NCBI RefSeq assembly: GCF_040675875.1
Contig: NZ_JBEGII010000001.1
Coordinates: 1,364,001-1,428,000, forward strand
Direction of reading: 5' to 3'
Origin: Microbacterium sp. LWO12-1.2
GTDB taxonomy: Bacteria; Actinomycetota; Actinomycetes; Actinomycetales; Microbacteriaceae
Length of the DNA stretch: 64,000 nt
The notes under the pieces are model-generated. The model was not told the origin of the DNA. It was given only the letters and a program-made list of their open reading frames with translations, and searched no databases. Shown one piece after another: positions 57,470 to 64,000 of the stretch. The translations under genes and the position numbers were made by a program. The number at the start of each line of letters is the position of its first letter. Position 1 is the stretch's first letter.

Positions 57470-57694
57470 CTACGCCAGCGACGCCTCAGGATCAGTTTTG
57501 CCTGTGACTTCGTCTCGAAGATTCACGAGAGAGTTGTCGTCCTCACCAACGGCGATACGCGCCGCCCGCCGCTCGAGCAAGTCTGCCGCGACCGTGTTGA
57601 GCTGAGAATCGACCCCACCCTCGGCTTTCTGGCGAAACTCCTCCGCCGAATCACGAAGTATCTGCGCCTTGGCGGCCCGATCGACTTGAGCCAT
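57470..57694 (-). CDS. Small hypothetical protein
   Basis: A 74-residue soluble, mostly helical protein (RAAKAQILRDSAEEFRQKAE, LNTVAADLLERRAARIAVGE). No match recognised. GGGGG eight bases before the ATG at 57694 supports it; the frame could start 10 codons earlier. It stands alone in a looser intergenic region. It might be part of a small accessory pair, but no toxin partner is seen. Confidence 0.5.
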   Translation of the reverse strand: MAQVDRAAKAQILRDSAEEFRQKAEGGVDSQLNTVAADLLERRAARIAVGEDDNSLVNLRDEVTGKTDPEASLA

Positions 57695-57971
57695 GCGTGT
57701 TGCCCCCGGATCGAATAGCGACACTGGCGACTCGAAATCCCTAGCCTGCCTAGTTACCCCTCATTCTAGGGAAATAGACGCCGTGCAGGAAACGGCAGGG
57801 ATATCGGACACGGGGCCGATCGATACGGATGCCGGGCACAGCGGCCTGTTGGTTGCACCCCGCATGATGAGAGCACGTCGTGCTGTGGGACCACGACGAG
57901 TCGGCTGAGTCCCCAGCGATACCGACGGTGGCCCTGATCCTCGCCGACGACTAGTGAGAGAGTCTGGCGAT

Positions 57972-58373
57972 CTACTCGATATCCGATAGGTCCATACCTG
58001 GCCCATCGGCAGGGCGACGGATGAAACCGTTTCTTTCATAGAATCCAGTGCGGCCGCGAGCGGCGAACAGCTGAATGTCGTTCACGCCTCGCGCTTTCGC
58101 CTCTGCGATGAGCGTTTCAAGGATCCGGGCTCCAGCGCCGTGACCGCGTGCTCGCTCGGTGACCAACATTTCTGCCACGAAAGCATGGAGGGCGCCGTCG
58201 CTGATCAGTCGTCCCATACCGATCACCGCTCCATCGCTATCGCGTGCCGTGCTGACGATCCAGGATCCGGCGAGGGCGGATTCGAACTTCGACAGCGGGA
58301 AGTCCGCCCACCCTGTCTCGTCGTAGAGCGCCTTGAACTCCGCTGCTGAAGGCGGGCTGAGCGACAGGATCAC
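57972..58373 (-). CDS. GNAT family N-acetyltransferase
   Basis: A 133-residue single-domain acetyltransferase. The N-terminal strand/helix and SWIVSTARDSDGAVIGMGRL are typical. The acetyl-CoA loop is MLVTERARGHGAGARILETL, and GRTGFYERNGFIRRPAD is the usual C-terminal strand with Tyr. GTG start. The substrate is unknown. The 247 bp upstream of the orphan gene show no other gene. Confidence 0.85.
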   Translation of the reverse strand: MILSLSPPSAAEFKALYDETGWADFPLSKFESALAGSWIVSTARDSDGAVIGMGRLISDGALHAFVAEMLVTERARGHGAGARILETLIAEAKARGVNDIQLFAARGRTGFYERNGFIRRPADGPGMDLSDIE

Positions 58374-58466
58374 GTCAGGAGCCTAGCGTTTCCCTCGATC
58401 GAGAGAGATCGAAGACATGGACGTGCTCCACGGACGAAACTAGGTGCGCCTCCGCCTGGCATCATC

Positions 58467-58769
58467 ATGGATGTCACTGGGCTAGAGGTCGCTCCATCAC
58501 CACCCGAACGCGCCTCACCATCCCGACGCAAGTTCCTCTCAGCTGCCGCCAACGCGGCCATCGTAGCCGTAGCCGCGGGGCCGGTGATCGGGCAGGCGCC
58601 TCCGGCATTGGCCGGCTGGAGCCGCACCCTGTCAACGACGGGTACCGCGATCTTGCGGGCCAGTAGCGGGCATAGGGCGCCTACCAGGCGGGTGGCAACC
58701 TGGCCGAACGAGTGGGCCATTCAAAGCACGTCTGGGCGATCGCGGTTGACACCCCGCGGACCAAGACGA
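58467..58769 (+). pseudogene. Possible remnant of a Tat-exported protein gene
   Basis: The plus frame from ATG 58467 encodes a convincing twin-arginine signal (PSRRKFLSAAANAAIVAVAA then GPVIGQAPPALA), ending in an AxA-like cleavage site. After about residue 50 the frame has no recognisable domain and, without a stop, runs antisense through the RNase P RNA, so no full protein is possible. It lacks a good ribosome binding site. A decayed 5' fragment of a secreted protein gene is the best guess; chance is the alternative. Confidence 0.35.
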
Positions 58770-58800
58770 GCGGCTGACCAAGGAATCCCTGATCAGCCGC
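58770..58800 (-). terminator. Terminator of rnpB
   Basis: Arms 58770-58780 and 58790-58800 pair with one G-T wobble; the hairpin lies just after the 3' end of the RNase P RNA. Confidence 0.7.
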
Positions 58801-58806
58801 CCTATT

Positions 58807-59195
58807 GCGAATGGGCCGACCTGTACGCCGGGTTCTGTTCCGGGGTTCTTCGCCCCTTCGACGGCCATCTCTCTCGGCGACACGTTGCCGTGCCGCTCCA
58901 GCGGTCTACCCGAGGACTCGGCGAGCCGCGTCAACATCCTCTGTCTGACCTTGCTCCGGACGAGGTTTACCTGGCGGGTCATGTCACCATGACCCCCGGT
59001 GGTCTCTTACACCACCCTTTCACCCTTACCCTTCGGGCCCTTCGACAAGCTCAGGGAACCGAAGGGCGGTCTACTCTCTGTGGCACTGTCTCGCGGATTG
59101 CTCCGGGTGGGTGTTACCCACCGCCCTGCCCTGTGGAGCCCGGACGTTCCTCGGTGCGGTTGCCCGCCACGCGACCGTCCAGTCGACCCATTCGC
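58807..59195 (-). ncRNA. rnpB: RNase P RNA, class A
   Basis: The catalytic RNA that matures tRNA 5' ends, read on the minus strand. The conserved 5' core GAGGAACGTCCGGGCTCCAC lies at about 59140-59160 and the 3' conserved ACAGAACCCGGCGTACAG at about 58820-58840. The outer helix P1 pairs GCGAATGGG (5' end near 59195) with CCCATTCGC (3' end near 58807), giving about 389 nt, normal for actinobacteria. TAGACT (complement of 59202-59207) lies 6 nt before the 5' end as its -10 box. Ends are accurate to a few bases. Confidence 0.93.
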
Positions 59196-59215
59196 GGGTC
59201 CAGTCTACGGCGCGA

Positions 59216-60913
59216 CTACTTGTCGGCGGACATCGCGATTCGCAGATCGAGCGGCACATCGATCGGGAAGTTGCCGAACAGTCGCCGTGTCGCGGTGGCA
59301 GCGGCCTCCGTCACCGCGTCGGCCGCCGCCTCCGCGTGCTGCTCCGGAACATGCAGGATCACCTCGTCGTGCAGGAAGAAGGCGAGATGCGGCATTCGGG
59401 CGAAGGGTCCCGACGCCTCCGCGGCGGCGAACGTCTCATCGAACTGCCGCAGCCGATGACGGATCTCCGCCAGCCAGATGAGCGACCACTCCGCGGCGGT
59501 TCCCTGCACGACGAAGTTACGCGTGAACCGCCCCCAGTCCCTGGCCCGCCGCCGCGCGAGCGCGACCACAGCAGGGTCGGCATCTGCCGAGGTCGCCTCG
59601 GACTGCAGCCGCATCCACTCATCCGACGGGCGCGGCGACGAGCGACCGAGCCAGGTCGACACGATCCCGCCGTCCTCCCCCGTACGCGCTGCCGCATCGA
59701 CGAGCGCCATGGCGCGCGGGTACACCTTGCGCAGCCGCGGCACCAGGCGTCCGCTGTCGCCGGTCGTCGCCCCGTACATCGCGCCGAGGACCGCATACTT
59801 CGCCTCCTCGCGCGTGCCCACTGCTCCGGACTCGACGACTCCCTCGTAAAGGTCACGGCCCTGCGCGGCGCGCGCCATGGCCTCATCCGCGGCCATGGCC
59901 GCAAGCATGCGCGGCTCGAGCTGTGCGACGTCAGCGACCACGAGCGTCCATCCCGGATCCGCGTGCACAGCCGGGCGGAGACTGCGCGGCAGCTGCAGCG
60001 CTCCCCCGCCGGCCGAAGCCCAGCGCCCCGTGACGACCCCGCCGGGGATGTACACCGGCCGGAAGCGGCCATCGTGCACCCACTCCGCAAGCCACGCCCA
60101 GCCGTTCGCACTCAGCAGCCGCGACAGCTTCTTGTAGGCAAGAAGCGGCTCGACGACCGGATGCTCGTGCTGAGCCAGCTCCCACTTGCTCGTGGACTCG
60201 ACCTGCACCCCGACGCGATGCAGGGCCCGCAGCAGCTTCTGTTGGCTGTCCAAGTAGAGGTTCGGGTCGCCGAGGACCTCCCTCACCTGATCGCCGAGCT
60301 CGACCATCCGGCGTGGGAGGCCTCCGGCCATCGGCCGTGTGCCGAGCGTGTCGGTGAGGATCCGATCGTGCACCTGCTCATTCCACGGGAGCCCGGCGGC
60401 CCTCATCTCCTCCGCGATCAGGCCGCCCGCGGATTCCGCGGCGCAGAGCAGGGTGAGCCGACCGTCAGCGGCGGCGCTCATCACGCGTCGCTGCGCTCGG
60501 AACTGCTCGAGTACGTCAGCGACCGGATCTTCACCCCGCTCGTCGTCGAATACATCGAACAAGGCGGGTGCGGCATCGGTCGGCTCTTTCCGTTCCCAGG
60601 CGGCCGATGGCGCGAGCGGCGAGGCGACGGCTGCGGTGTCGCGCAGGATCGCGTGACACAGAAGCAGATCATGCGAGCGGGCGATGTGGACGTTCTCGGC
60701 GAGCAGGAACGCATAGATCTCCCGCGCACTTCGGATGATCCACCGCGGGGTGTCGGATGCTTCGGCTTCGCCTACCCACGCGGCGAGCTCGGCCCCGGTG
60801 AGTGTGATCCTGGACAGTTCCCCGTCGGCGTCATCGAGCTCGACGGCGACGTGGTGGCCTGCGCCGATCGAGATGAGGGCGATGCGCCGCTCAGAGGGCG
60901 ACGGTGCACTCAT
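59216..60913 (-). CDS. Actinobacterial family-A DNA polymerase with degenerate 3'-5' exonuclease domain
   Basis: A 565-residue relative of the Klenow part of PolI, known in actinobacteria as bifunctional exonuclease/polymerase. The polymerase palm is complete: motif A LVVADVAQLEPRMLAAMAAD, motif B TREEAKYAVLGAMYGATTG (Arg, Lys, Tyr) and motif C FFLHDEVILHV (His-Asp-Glu). The N-terminal 200 residues replace the exonuclease; the usual DxE metal motifs are not obvious, so proofreading may be absent. No 5'-nuclease domain. It is not PolA. The rnpB promoter overlaps its end. Confidence 0.88.
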   Translation of the reverse strand: MSAPSPSERRIALISIGAGHHVAVELDDADGELSRITLTGAELAAWVGEAEASDTPRWIIRSAREIYAFLLAENVHIARSHDLLLCHAILRDTAAVASPLAPSAAWERKEPTDAAPALFDVFDDERGEDPVADVLEQFRAQRRVMSAAADGRLTLLCAAESAGGLIAEEMRAAGLPWNEQVHDRILTDTLGTRPMAGGLPRRMVELGDQVREVLGDPNLYLDSQQKLLRALHRVGVQVESTSKWELAQHEHPVVEPLLAYKKLSRLLSANGWAWLAEWVHDGRFRPVYIPGGVVTGRWASAGGGALQLPRSLRPAVHADPGWTLVVADVAQLEPRMLAAMAADEAMARAAQGRDLYEGVVESGAVGTREEAKYAVLGAMYGATTGDSGRLVPRLRKVYPRAMALVDAAARTGEDGGIVSTWLGRSSPRPSDEWMRLQSEATSADADPAVVALARRRARDWGRFTRNFVVQGTAAEWSLIWLAEIRHRLRQFDETFAAAEASGPFARMPHLAFFLHDEVILHVPEQHAEAAADAVTEAAATATRRLFGNFPIDVPLDLRIAMSADK

Positions 60914-60935
60914 CGTCGTCGTGCGCGTGCCCCGC

Positions 60936-61673
60936 TCATGCGGAGATGCCAGACTCCTCGGTGCGCACGAGGATGCAGCCGCACTCCGGGCAGAAGAGGA
61001 CTGCGTCCTCGGCCGCGCGGCGGATGTCGTTCAGATCGGTCCCGGGCAGCACGATGCGGCAGCCCTCACACGTGCCTCGGGTGAGGAGCGCGGCGCCGGC
61101 GCTGTTGGCCGCGCGGCGGATGTACTCGGCGAGCAGGTCGTCCGGAACGCCCGCGCTGATGGCGGCGCGGTCACGCCCGAGCTGCGCGATGAGGTCGGTC
61201 GCGGCGGCGACGTCGGCCTTCGCCTGCGTGGTGAGCGCTGTGCCTTCCGCCGTGGTGGTGTCGATCAGCGCCTGCTGCGCGGCGACGGCGGCATCCGCCT
61301 CTTCCAGACGGCCCATGATGTCGAGCTCCGCGTCTTCCAGGTCGCTCTGACGTTTCGCGAGGCTTGCCAGCTCGTGCTCGAGAGCCTGCGCCTCCTTCGC
61401 GTTGGTCGCTGTTGCGAGGCGTGCGGCATCACGTGCGCGGCGCTGCTCCACGAGCGACACGTCGGACTCCAGCCGGGTGAGCTCGGTGCGCGCATCGTCA
61501 CGCGTTCCGGTCAGGGCGGTCAGCTCGCGGAGCTGGTCCTGACGCTGAGCGACGAGCTCGGTGATGCGCGGTCCCTGCGGAGGGGTGGTGCGGGCACGCT
61601 CCGCCTGCGCGATCCGCCGATCCAGGTCGGCGATGTCGAGCAGGATGCGCTGTTTCTCAGGGCTGGAGTTCAC
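60936..61673 (-). CDS. Coiled-coil protein with C4 zinc ribbon (CT398-like)
   Basis: A 245-residue protein. Residues about 1-165 are a long antiparallel coiled coil (LLDIADLDRRIAQAERARTT, LTRLESDVSLVEQRRARDAA, ALEHELASLAKRQSDLEDAE). The C-terminal ribbon has two CxxC pairs: GTCEGCRIVLPGTDLNDIRR and VLFCPECGCILVR. This architecture is widespread in actinobacteria and Chlamydia; a role in nucleic-acid or flagellar-type assembly has been proposed but is unproven. It is 22 bp upstream of the polymerase gene and probably co-transcribed. Confidence 0.88.
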   Translation of the reverse strand: MNSSPEKQRILLDIADLDRRIAQAERARTTPPQGPRITELVAQRQDQLRELTALTGTRDDARTELTRLESDVSLVEQRRARDAARLATATNAKEAQALEHELASLAKRQSDLEDAELDIMGRLEEADAAVAAQQALIDTTTAEGTALTTQAKADVAAATDLIAQLGRDRAAISAGVPDDLLAEYIRRAANSAGAALLTRGTCEGCRIVLPGTDLNDIRRAAEDAVLFCPECGCILVRTEESGISA

Positions 61674-61708
61674 TGTCCCAATCTATCCTCTGGGATGCCT
61701 CTGGCCCA

Positions 61709-62131
61709 TCACTCCACATCGCCGTCGAGATAGAGCCAGTGCCGATCCTCCCGCACGAAGCGGCTGCGCTCGCGCAGCGACCCGCGATTCTCTCCCTGTC
61801 GCCAGTGCGCCTCGAACTCCACGACGCCTTCCTGGTCGAACGGTCCGCCGCCCTCACGGTCGAGGATCACCAGTCGTCGCCACTCGAGGTCAGGCTCGAG
61901 ATCGAGGGTTCGAGGCCGCGTCGAGGGATGCCAGGAGGCTCGCAGATAGCCCGCATCCGCGACCGCGAACGCGGTGTAGCGCGAGCGCATCAGCCGTTCT
62001 GCGGTCGGCGCAGCGGCTCCGCGCAGCAGCGGAGCGCAGCAGGTGCCGAACAGATCGCCCGAGTCGCACGGGCAGCGCGCAGCATCGTCCGGGGCCTCGT
62101 CATGTGCCGCAACGCGGCCGTTCGTCGTCAC
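61709..62131 (-). CDS. YchJ family (UPF0225) SEC-C-type zinc-binding protein
   Basis: A 140-residue protein. The SEC-C-like zinc motif CPCDSGDLFGTCC opens it, followed by the YchJ/NTF2-like domain: APTAERLMRSRYTAFAVADA, LRASWHPSTRP and GVVEFEAHWRQGENRGSLRE then RSRFVREDRHWLYLDG. Function unknown. GTG 62131 is chosen because TACGCT on the minus strand ends 6 nt before it (leaderless). It is divergent from the aldo/keto reductase gene. Confidence 0.88.
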   Translation of the reverse strand: MTTNGRVAAHDEAPDDAARCPCDSGDLFGTCCAPLLRGAAAPTAERLMRSRYTAFAVADAGYLRASWHPSTRPRTLDLEPDLEWRRLVILDREGGGPFDQEGVVEFEAHWRQGENRGSLRERSRFVREDRHWLYLDGDVE

Positions 62132-62172
62132 CGCCCCAGCGTACGCTGAGGGCACACGTCAGAAGGAGCATC

Positions 62173-63021
62173 GTGAGCACTCAGCCCGTCATCCCCTCGT
62201 TCACCGCCCACAACGGCTTCGCCCTCCCGGCGATCGGTCTGGGCACGTACGCCCTGAATGGCGATGCCGGCGCGGCCGCCGTCGCCGGCGCGATCGGCGC
62301 GGGCTACCGACTGGTCGACTCCGCCTTCAACTACGAGAACGAGGGCTCCGTCGGGCGCGGCGTCGCCGAGTCCGACATCGCCCGTGACGAGATCATCGTG
62401 ACGACCAAGCTGCCCGGTCGCCACCACCCCTCCGAGAAGGCACGCACGAGCATCGAGGAGAGCCGTTCCCGCCTCGGGCTCGACATCACCGATCTGCATC
62501 TGATCCATTGGCCGAACCCGAGCCAGGACGAGTACGTGCAGGCGTGGGCGGCGCTGGTCGACGCGCAAGCTCGGGGAGTCGTGCGGCAGATCGGCGTCTC
62601 GAACTTCCTGCCTGAGCACCTGGAGCGCATCGAGGAGGAGACGGGCGTGCGACCGGTCGTGAACCAGATCGAGGTCCACCCGTTCTTCCCGCAGGAGGAG
62701 CAGATCGCCTATCACCGTGAACAGGGCATCCTCACCGAGGCGTGGAGCCCGCTCGGTCGCGCGCGGGCGCTGCTGGACGAATCCGTGATCATCGAGGTAG
62801 CCGCGTCGCACGACATCACGCCGGCGCAGACCGTACTGGCGTGGCACGTCGCCCGAGGCACCGTGTCGATCCCGAAGGCATCGTCACTCGAGCATCAGAT
62901 CGCCAACCTGGCCGCCGCCGAAGTGGTGCTCGACGACGCAGAGGTCGCGGCGATCACCGCGCTCGGTCGTGCGGATGGACGCCTGTTCGGGGCCGATCCC
63001 CGCACGCACGAGGAGTCCTGA
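62173..63021 (+). CDS. Aldo/keto reductase
   Basis: An NADPH-dependent carbonyl reductase of 282 residues, TIM-barrel fold. The catalytic tetrad is present: YRLVDSAFNYENEGSVGRGV (Asp and Tyr), IIVTTKLPGRHH (Lys) and LHLIHWPNPSQDEYVQAWAA (His). Cofactor-binding VSIPKASSLEHQIANL is near the end. The GTG has AGAAGGAG just upstream. It resembles 2,5-diketogluconate-reductase-type enzymes but the substrate is not known. It is convergent with the XRE regulator. Confidence 0.93.
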   Translation: MSTQPVIPSFTAHNGFALPAIGLGTYALNGDAGAAAVAGAIGAGYRLVDSAFNYENEGSVGRGVAESDIARDEIIVTTKLPGRHHPSEKARTSIEESRSRLGLDITDLHLIHWPNPSQDEYVQAWAALVDAQARGVVRQIGVSNFLPEHLERIEEETGVRPVVNQIEVHPFFPQEEQIAYHREQGILTEAWSPLGRARALLDESVIIEVAASHDITPAQTVLAWHVARGTVSIPKASSLEHQIANLAAAEVVLDDAEVAAITALGRADGRLFGADPRTHEES

Positions 63022-63033
63022 GACGGGAAGCGC

Positions 63034-63870
63034 TCACACGACCTGGGTTCCGATCACACGCAGGAGCTCGAGCTTGCTCGCCGCCTCGCTTCCCGGGGCC
63101 GCAGTGAGGACGATGAGCGCCTGGGACTCATCTTCCGTGAAGAGCGCCTGACAGTCGACCTCGATCGCCCCGAGCTCGGGGTGGATCATCACCTTGTGCT
63201 GCTCGAACCGACGGGCGACCTCGTGGATGCTCCACAGCTCGGCGAACTCCGCGCTGCGCGCGGCGAGCTCCTTCGCGATCTCCCCTGCGCGCGAGCGGGC
63301 GCCGAGGACGCCGTGCGCCGCACGCAGGGAGGCGACCAGCGCACGGCTCTGACGCGCGTGATCCTCCTCCGGGTACCGACGGCGTTCCTGCTCCGGGTGC
63401 GCGAACCAGCGGTAGATGCCGCTCCGCTCGAGACCGGCGAGCCCACTGGCATCGCCGAGCAGAGCACGTGCGGCGTCGTTCTGCACCAGCACCTCATCGA
63501 GCACCGAGACCACGAAGGCAGGGGTGTCGTGCAGCCGGTCGAGCACCCGGAGGATGCCGGGACGCACGTAGTCGGTGGCGCCGGCGCGGTCGGGGGCGCT
63601 GTGGCCGCAGACGCGATACAGGTAGTCGCGTTCGTCGGCTGTCAGTCGCAATGCGCGCGCGATCGAGGCCAGGATCTGACCGCTCGGCTGGGGCCCGCGC
63701 CGCTGCTCGAGGCGCGTATAGTAGTCGGTCGACATCGCGGCCAGCTGTGCGACCTCCTCTCGGCGCAACCCGACCGTGCGACGCCGAGCGCCGGCGCCCA
63801 GACCCACGTCGGACGGACTAAGCGCCTCACGACGCCGGAGCAGGAACTCGGCCAGTGCTTCTCGATCCAT
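63034..63870 (-). CDS. XRE family regulator with MmyB-like sensor domain
   Basis: A 278-residue regulator. The N-terminal helix-turn-helix (about residues 1-75) reads LAEFLLRRREALSPSDVGLG, RTVGLRREEVAQLAAMSTDY and YTRLEQRRGPQPSGQILASI. The C-terminal part is the MmyB-like ligand-binding domain: FVVSVLDEVLVQNDAARALL and SGIYRWFAHPEQERRRYPEE, ending with IEVDCQALFTEDESQALIVL. GATACT on the minus strand ends 6 nt before ATG 63870. It is divergent from an SDR gene, the usual arrangement in which it regulates the SDR. Confidence 0.92.
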   Translation of the reverse strand: MDREALAEFLLRRREALSPSDVGLGAGARRRTVGLRREEVAQLAAMSTDYYTRLEQRRGPQPSGQILASIARALRLTADERDYLYRVCGHSAPDRAGATDYVRPGILRVLDRLHDTPAFVVSVLDEVLVQNDAARALLGDASGLAGLERSGIYRWFAHPEQERRRYPEEDHARQSRALVASLRAAHGVLGARSRAGEIAKELAARSAEFAELWSIHEVARRFEQHKVMIHPELGAIEVDCQALFTEDESQALIVLTAAPGSEAASKLELLRVIGTQVV

Positions 63871-63970
63871 TCCTGCAGTATCTCCCGGGCCGCGCGGTCG
63901 ATCCAGGGACGGCCGGTCCCGGGATCGGTGCTCTCTGGAGCGATGCACACCGTCGCCACAGAGTGGATGC

Positions 63971-64000
63971 ATGAACATCAGCGGAAACACCATCTTCATC
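63971..64000 (+). CDS. Short-chain dehydrogenase/reductase, 5' end only
   Basis: Ten codons before the window ends: MNISGNTIFI. This is the usual opening of an SDR family that continues with the glycine-rich NAD(P) loop. The ATG at 63971 lies 100 bp from the divergent XRE start. It is almost certainly the regulator's target. The rest is outside the window. Confidence 0.55.
   Translation, partial: MNISGNTIFI

Noticed and set aside
58800..59459. Long plus-strand open frame across RNase P RNA and the polymerase end
   Set aside because: It is antisense to rnpB and the polymerase gene. GC-rich DNA gives many such long shadow frames.

Overview
The window is a high-GC actinobacterial chromosome segment, most probably from a Microbacterium-like member of the Microbacteriaceae. 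The support is gene content and order rather than any rRNA: the core run dxs - acnA - DUF3159 - DUF3710 - dut - DUF3093 - DUF4193 - sepH - phosphatase - parC - parE - DUF7455 - alr - sigA - PAC2 - pepA - lpd - sucB - DUF4191 - RDD - glnA, and then glnE - glnA2 - ppgK. SepH and several of the DUF families are largely actinobacterial. Starts are mostly ATG or GTG. Many genes have a TAnnnT-type -10 box only 6-8 nt before the start codon, which suggests leaderless mRNAs.

Layout. 1-6140: a glycerolipid locus (C-terminally cut alkyl-DHAP-synthase-like FAD oxidase, TetR, glpD), an SPFH protein, and a TetR regulator coupled to two paralogous membrane proteins. 6147-20895: core metabolism and chromosome maintenance (dxs, aconitase, dUTPase, SepH, ParC/ParE). 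21077-24208: DUF7455, a remarkable pair of overlapping, complementary alanine-racemase-like genes, and a divergent ATP-grasp gene. 24272-32118: CofE-like ligase, primary sigma factor, PAC2 protein, leucyl aminopeptidase, and the E3/E2 subunits of 2-oxoacid dehydrogenases. 32069-38233: a possible membrane pseudokinase, DUF4191, RimK with a divergent RimB-like protein, RDD protein, and glnA with a GlnR-type operator.

38486-51019 is more accessory. It holds an intact IS481-family element with inverted repeats and a 6-bp target duplication, a six-gene minus-strand cluster (SHOCT, DUF6325, SHOCT, DUF1254, membrane protein, SulP transporter) opposite a LuxR-type regulator, a flavin-split-barrel protein, a Tat-exported protein, an AraC regulator and an AI-2E-family permease. 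51039-64000 returns to mostly core genes: lipid kinase, glnE, glnA2, SPOR protein, ppgK, a small orphan gene, GNAT, RNase P RNA (rnpB), an actinobacterial small family-A DNA polymerase, a zinc-ribbon coiled-coil protein, YchJ, aldo/keto reductase, an XRE regulator and the first ten codons of an SDR.

How the parts work together: glnA, glnE and glnA2 form a nitrogen-assimilation module with transcriptional (GlnR box) and post-translational (adenylylation) control. lpd and sucB feed the TCA cycle alongside acnA. The most unusual element is the alanine racemase pair. One protein keeps the PLP-lysine barrel but has lost the segment with the catalytic tyrosine; the other keeps that tyrosine but has lost the PLP lysine and most of the barrel. 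A heterodimer would therefore contain exactly one complete active site.
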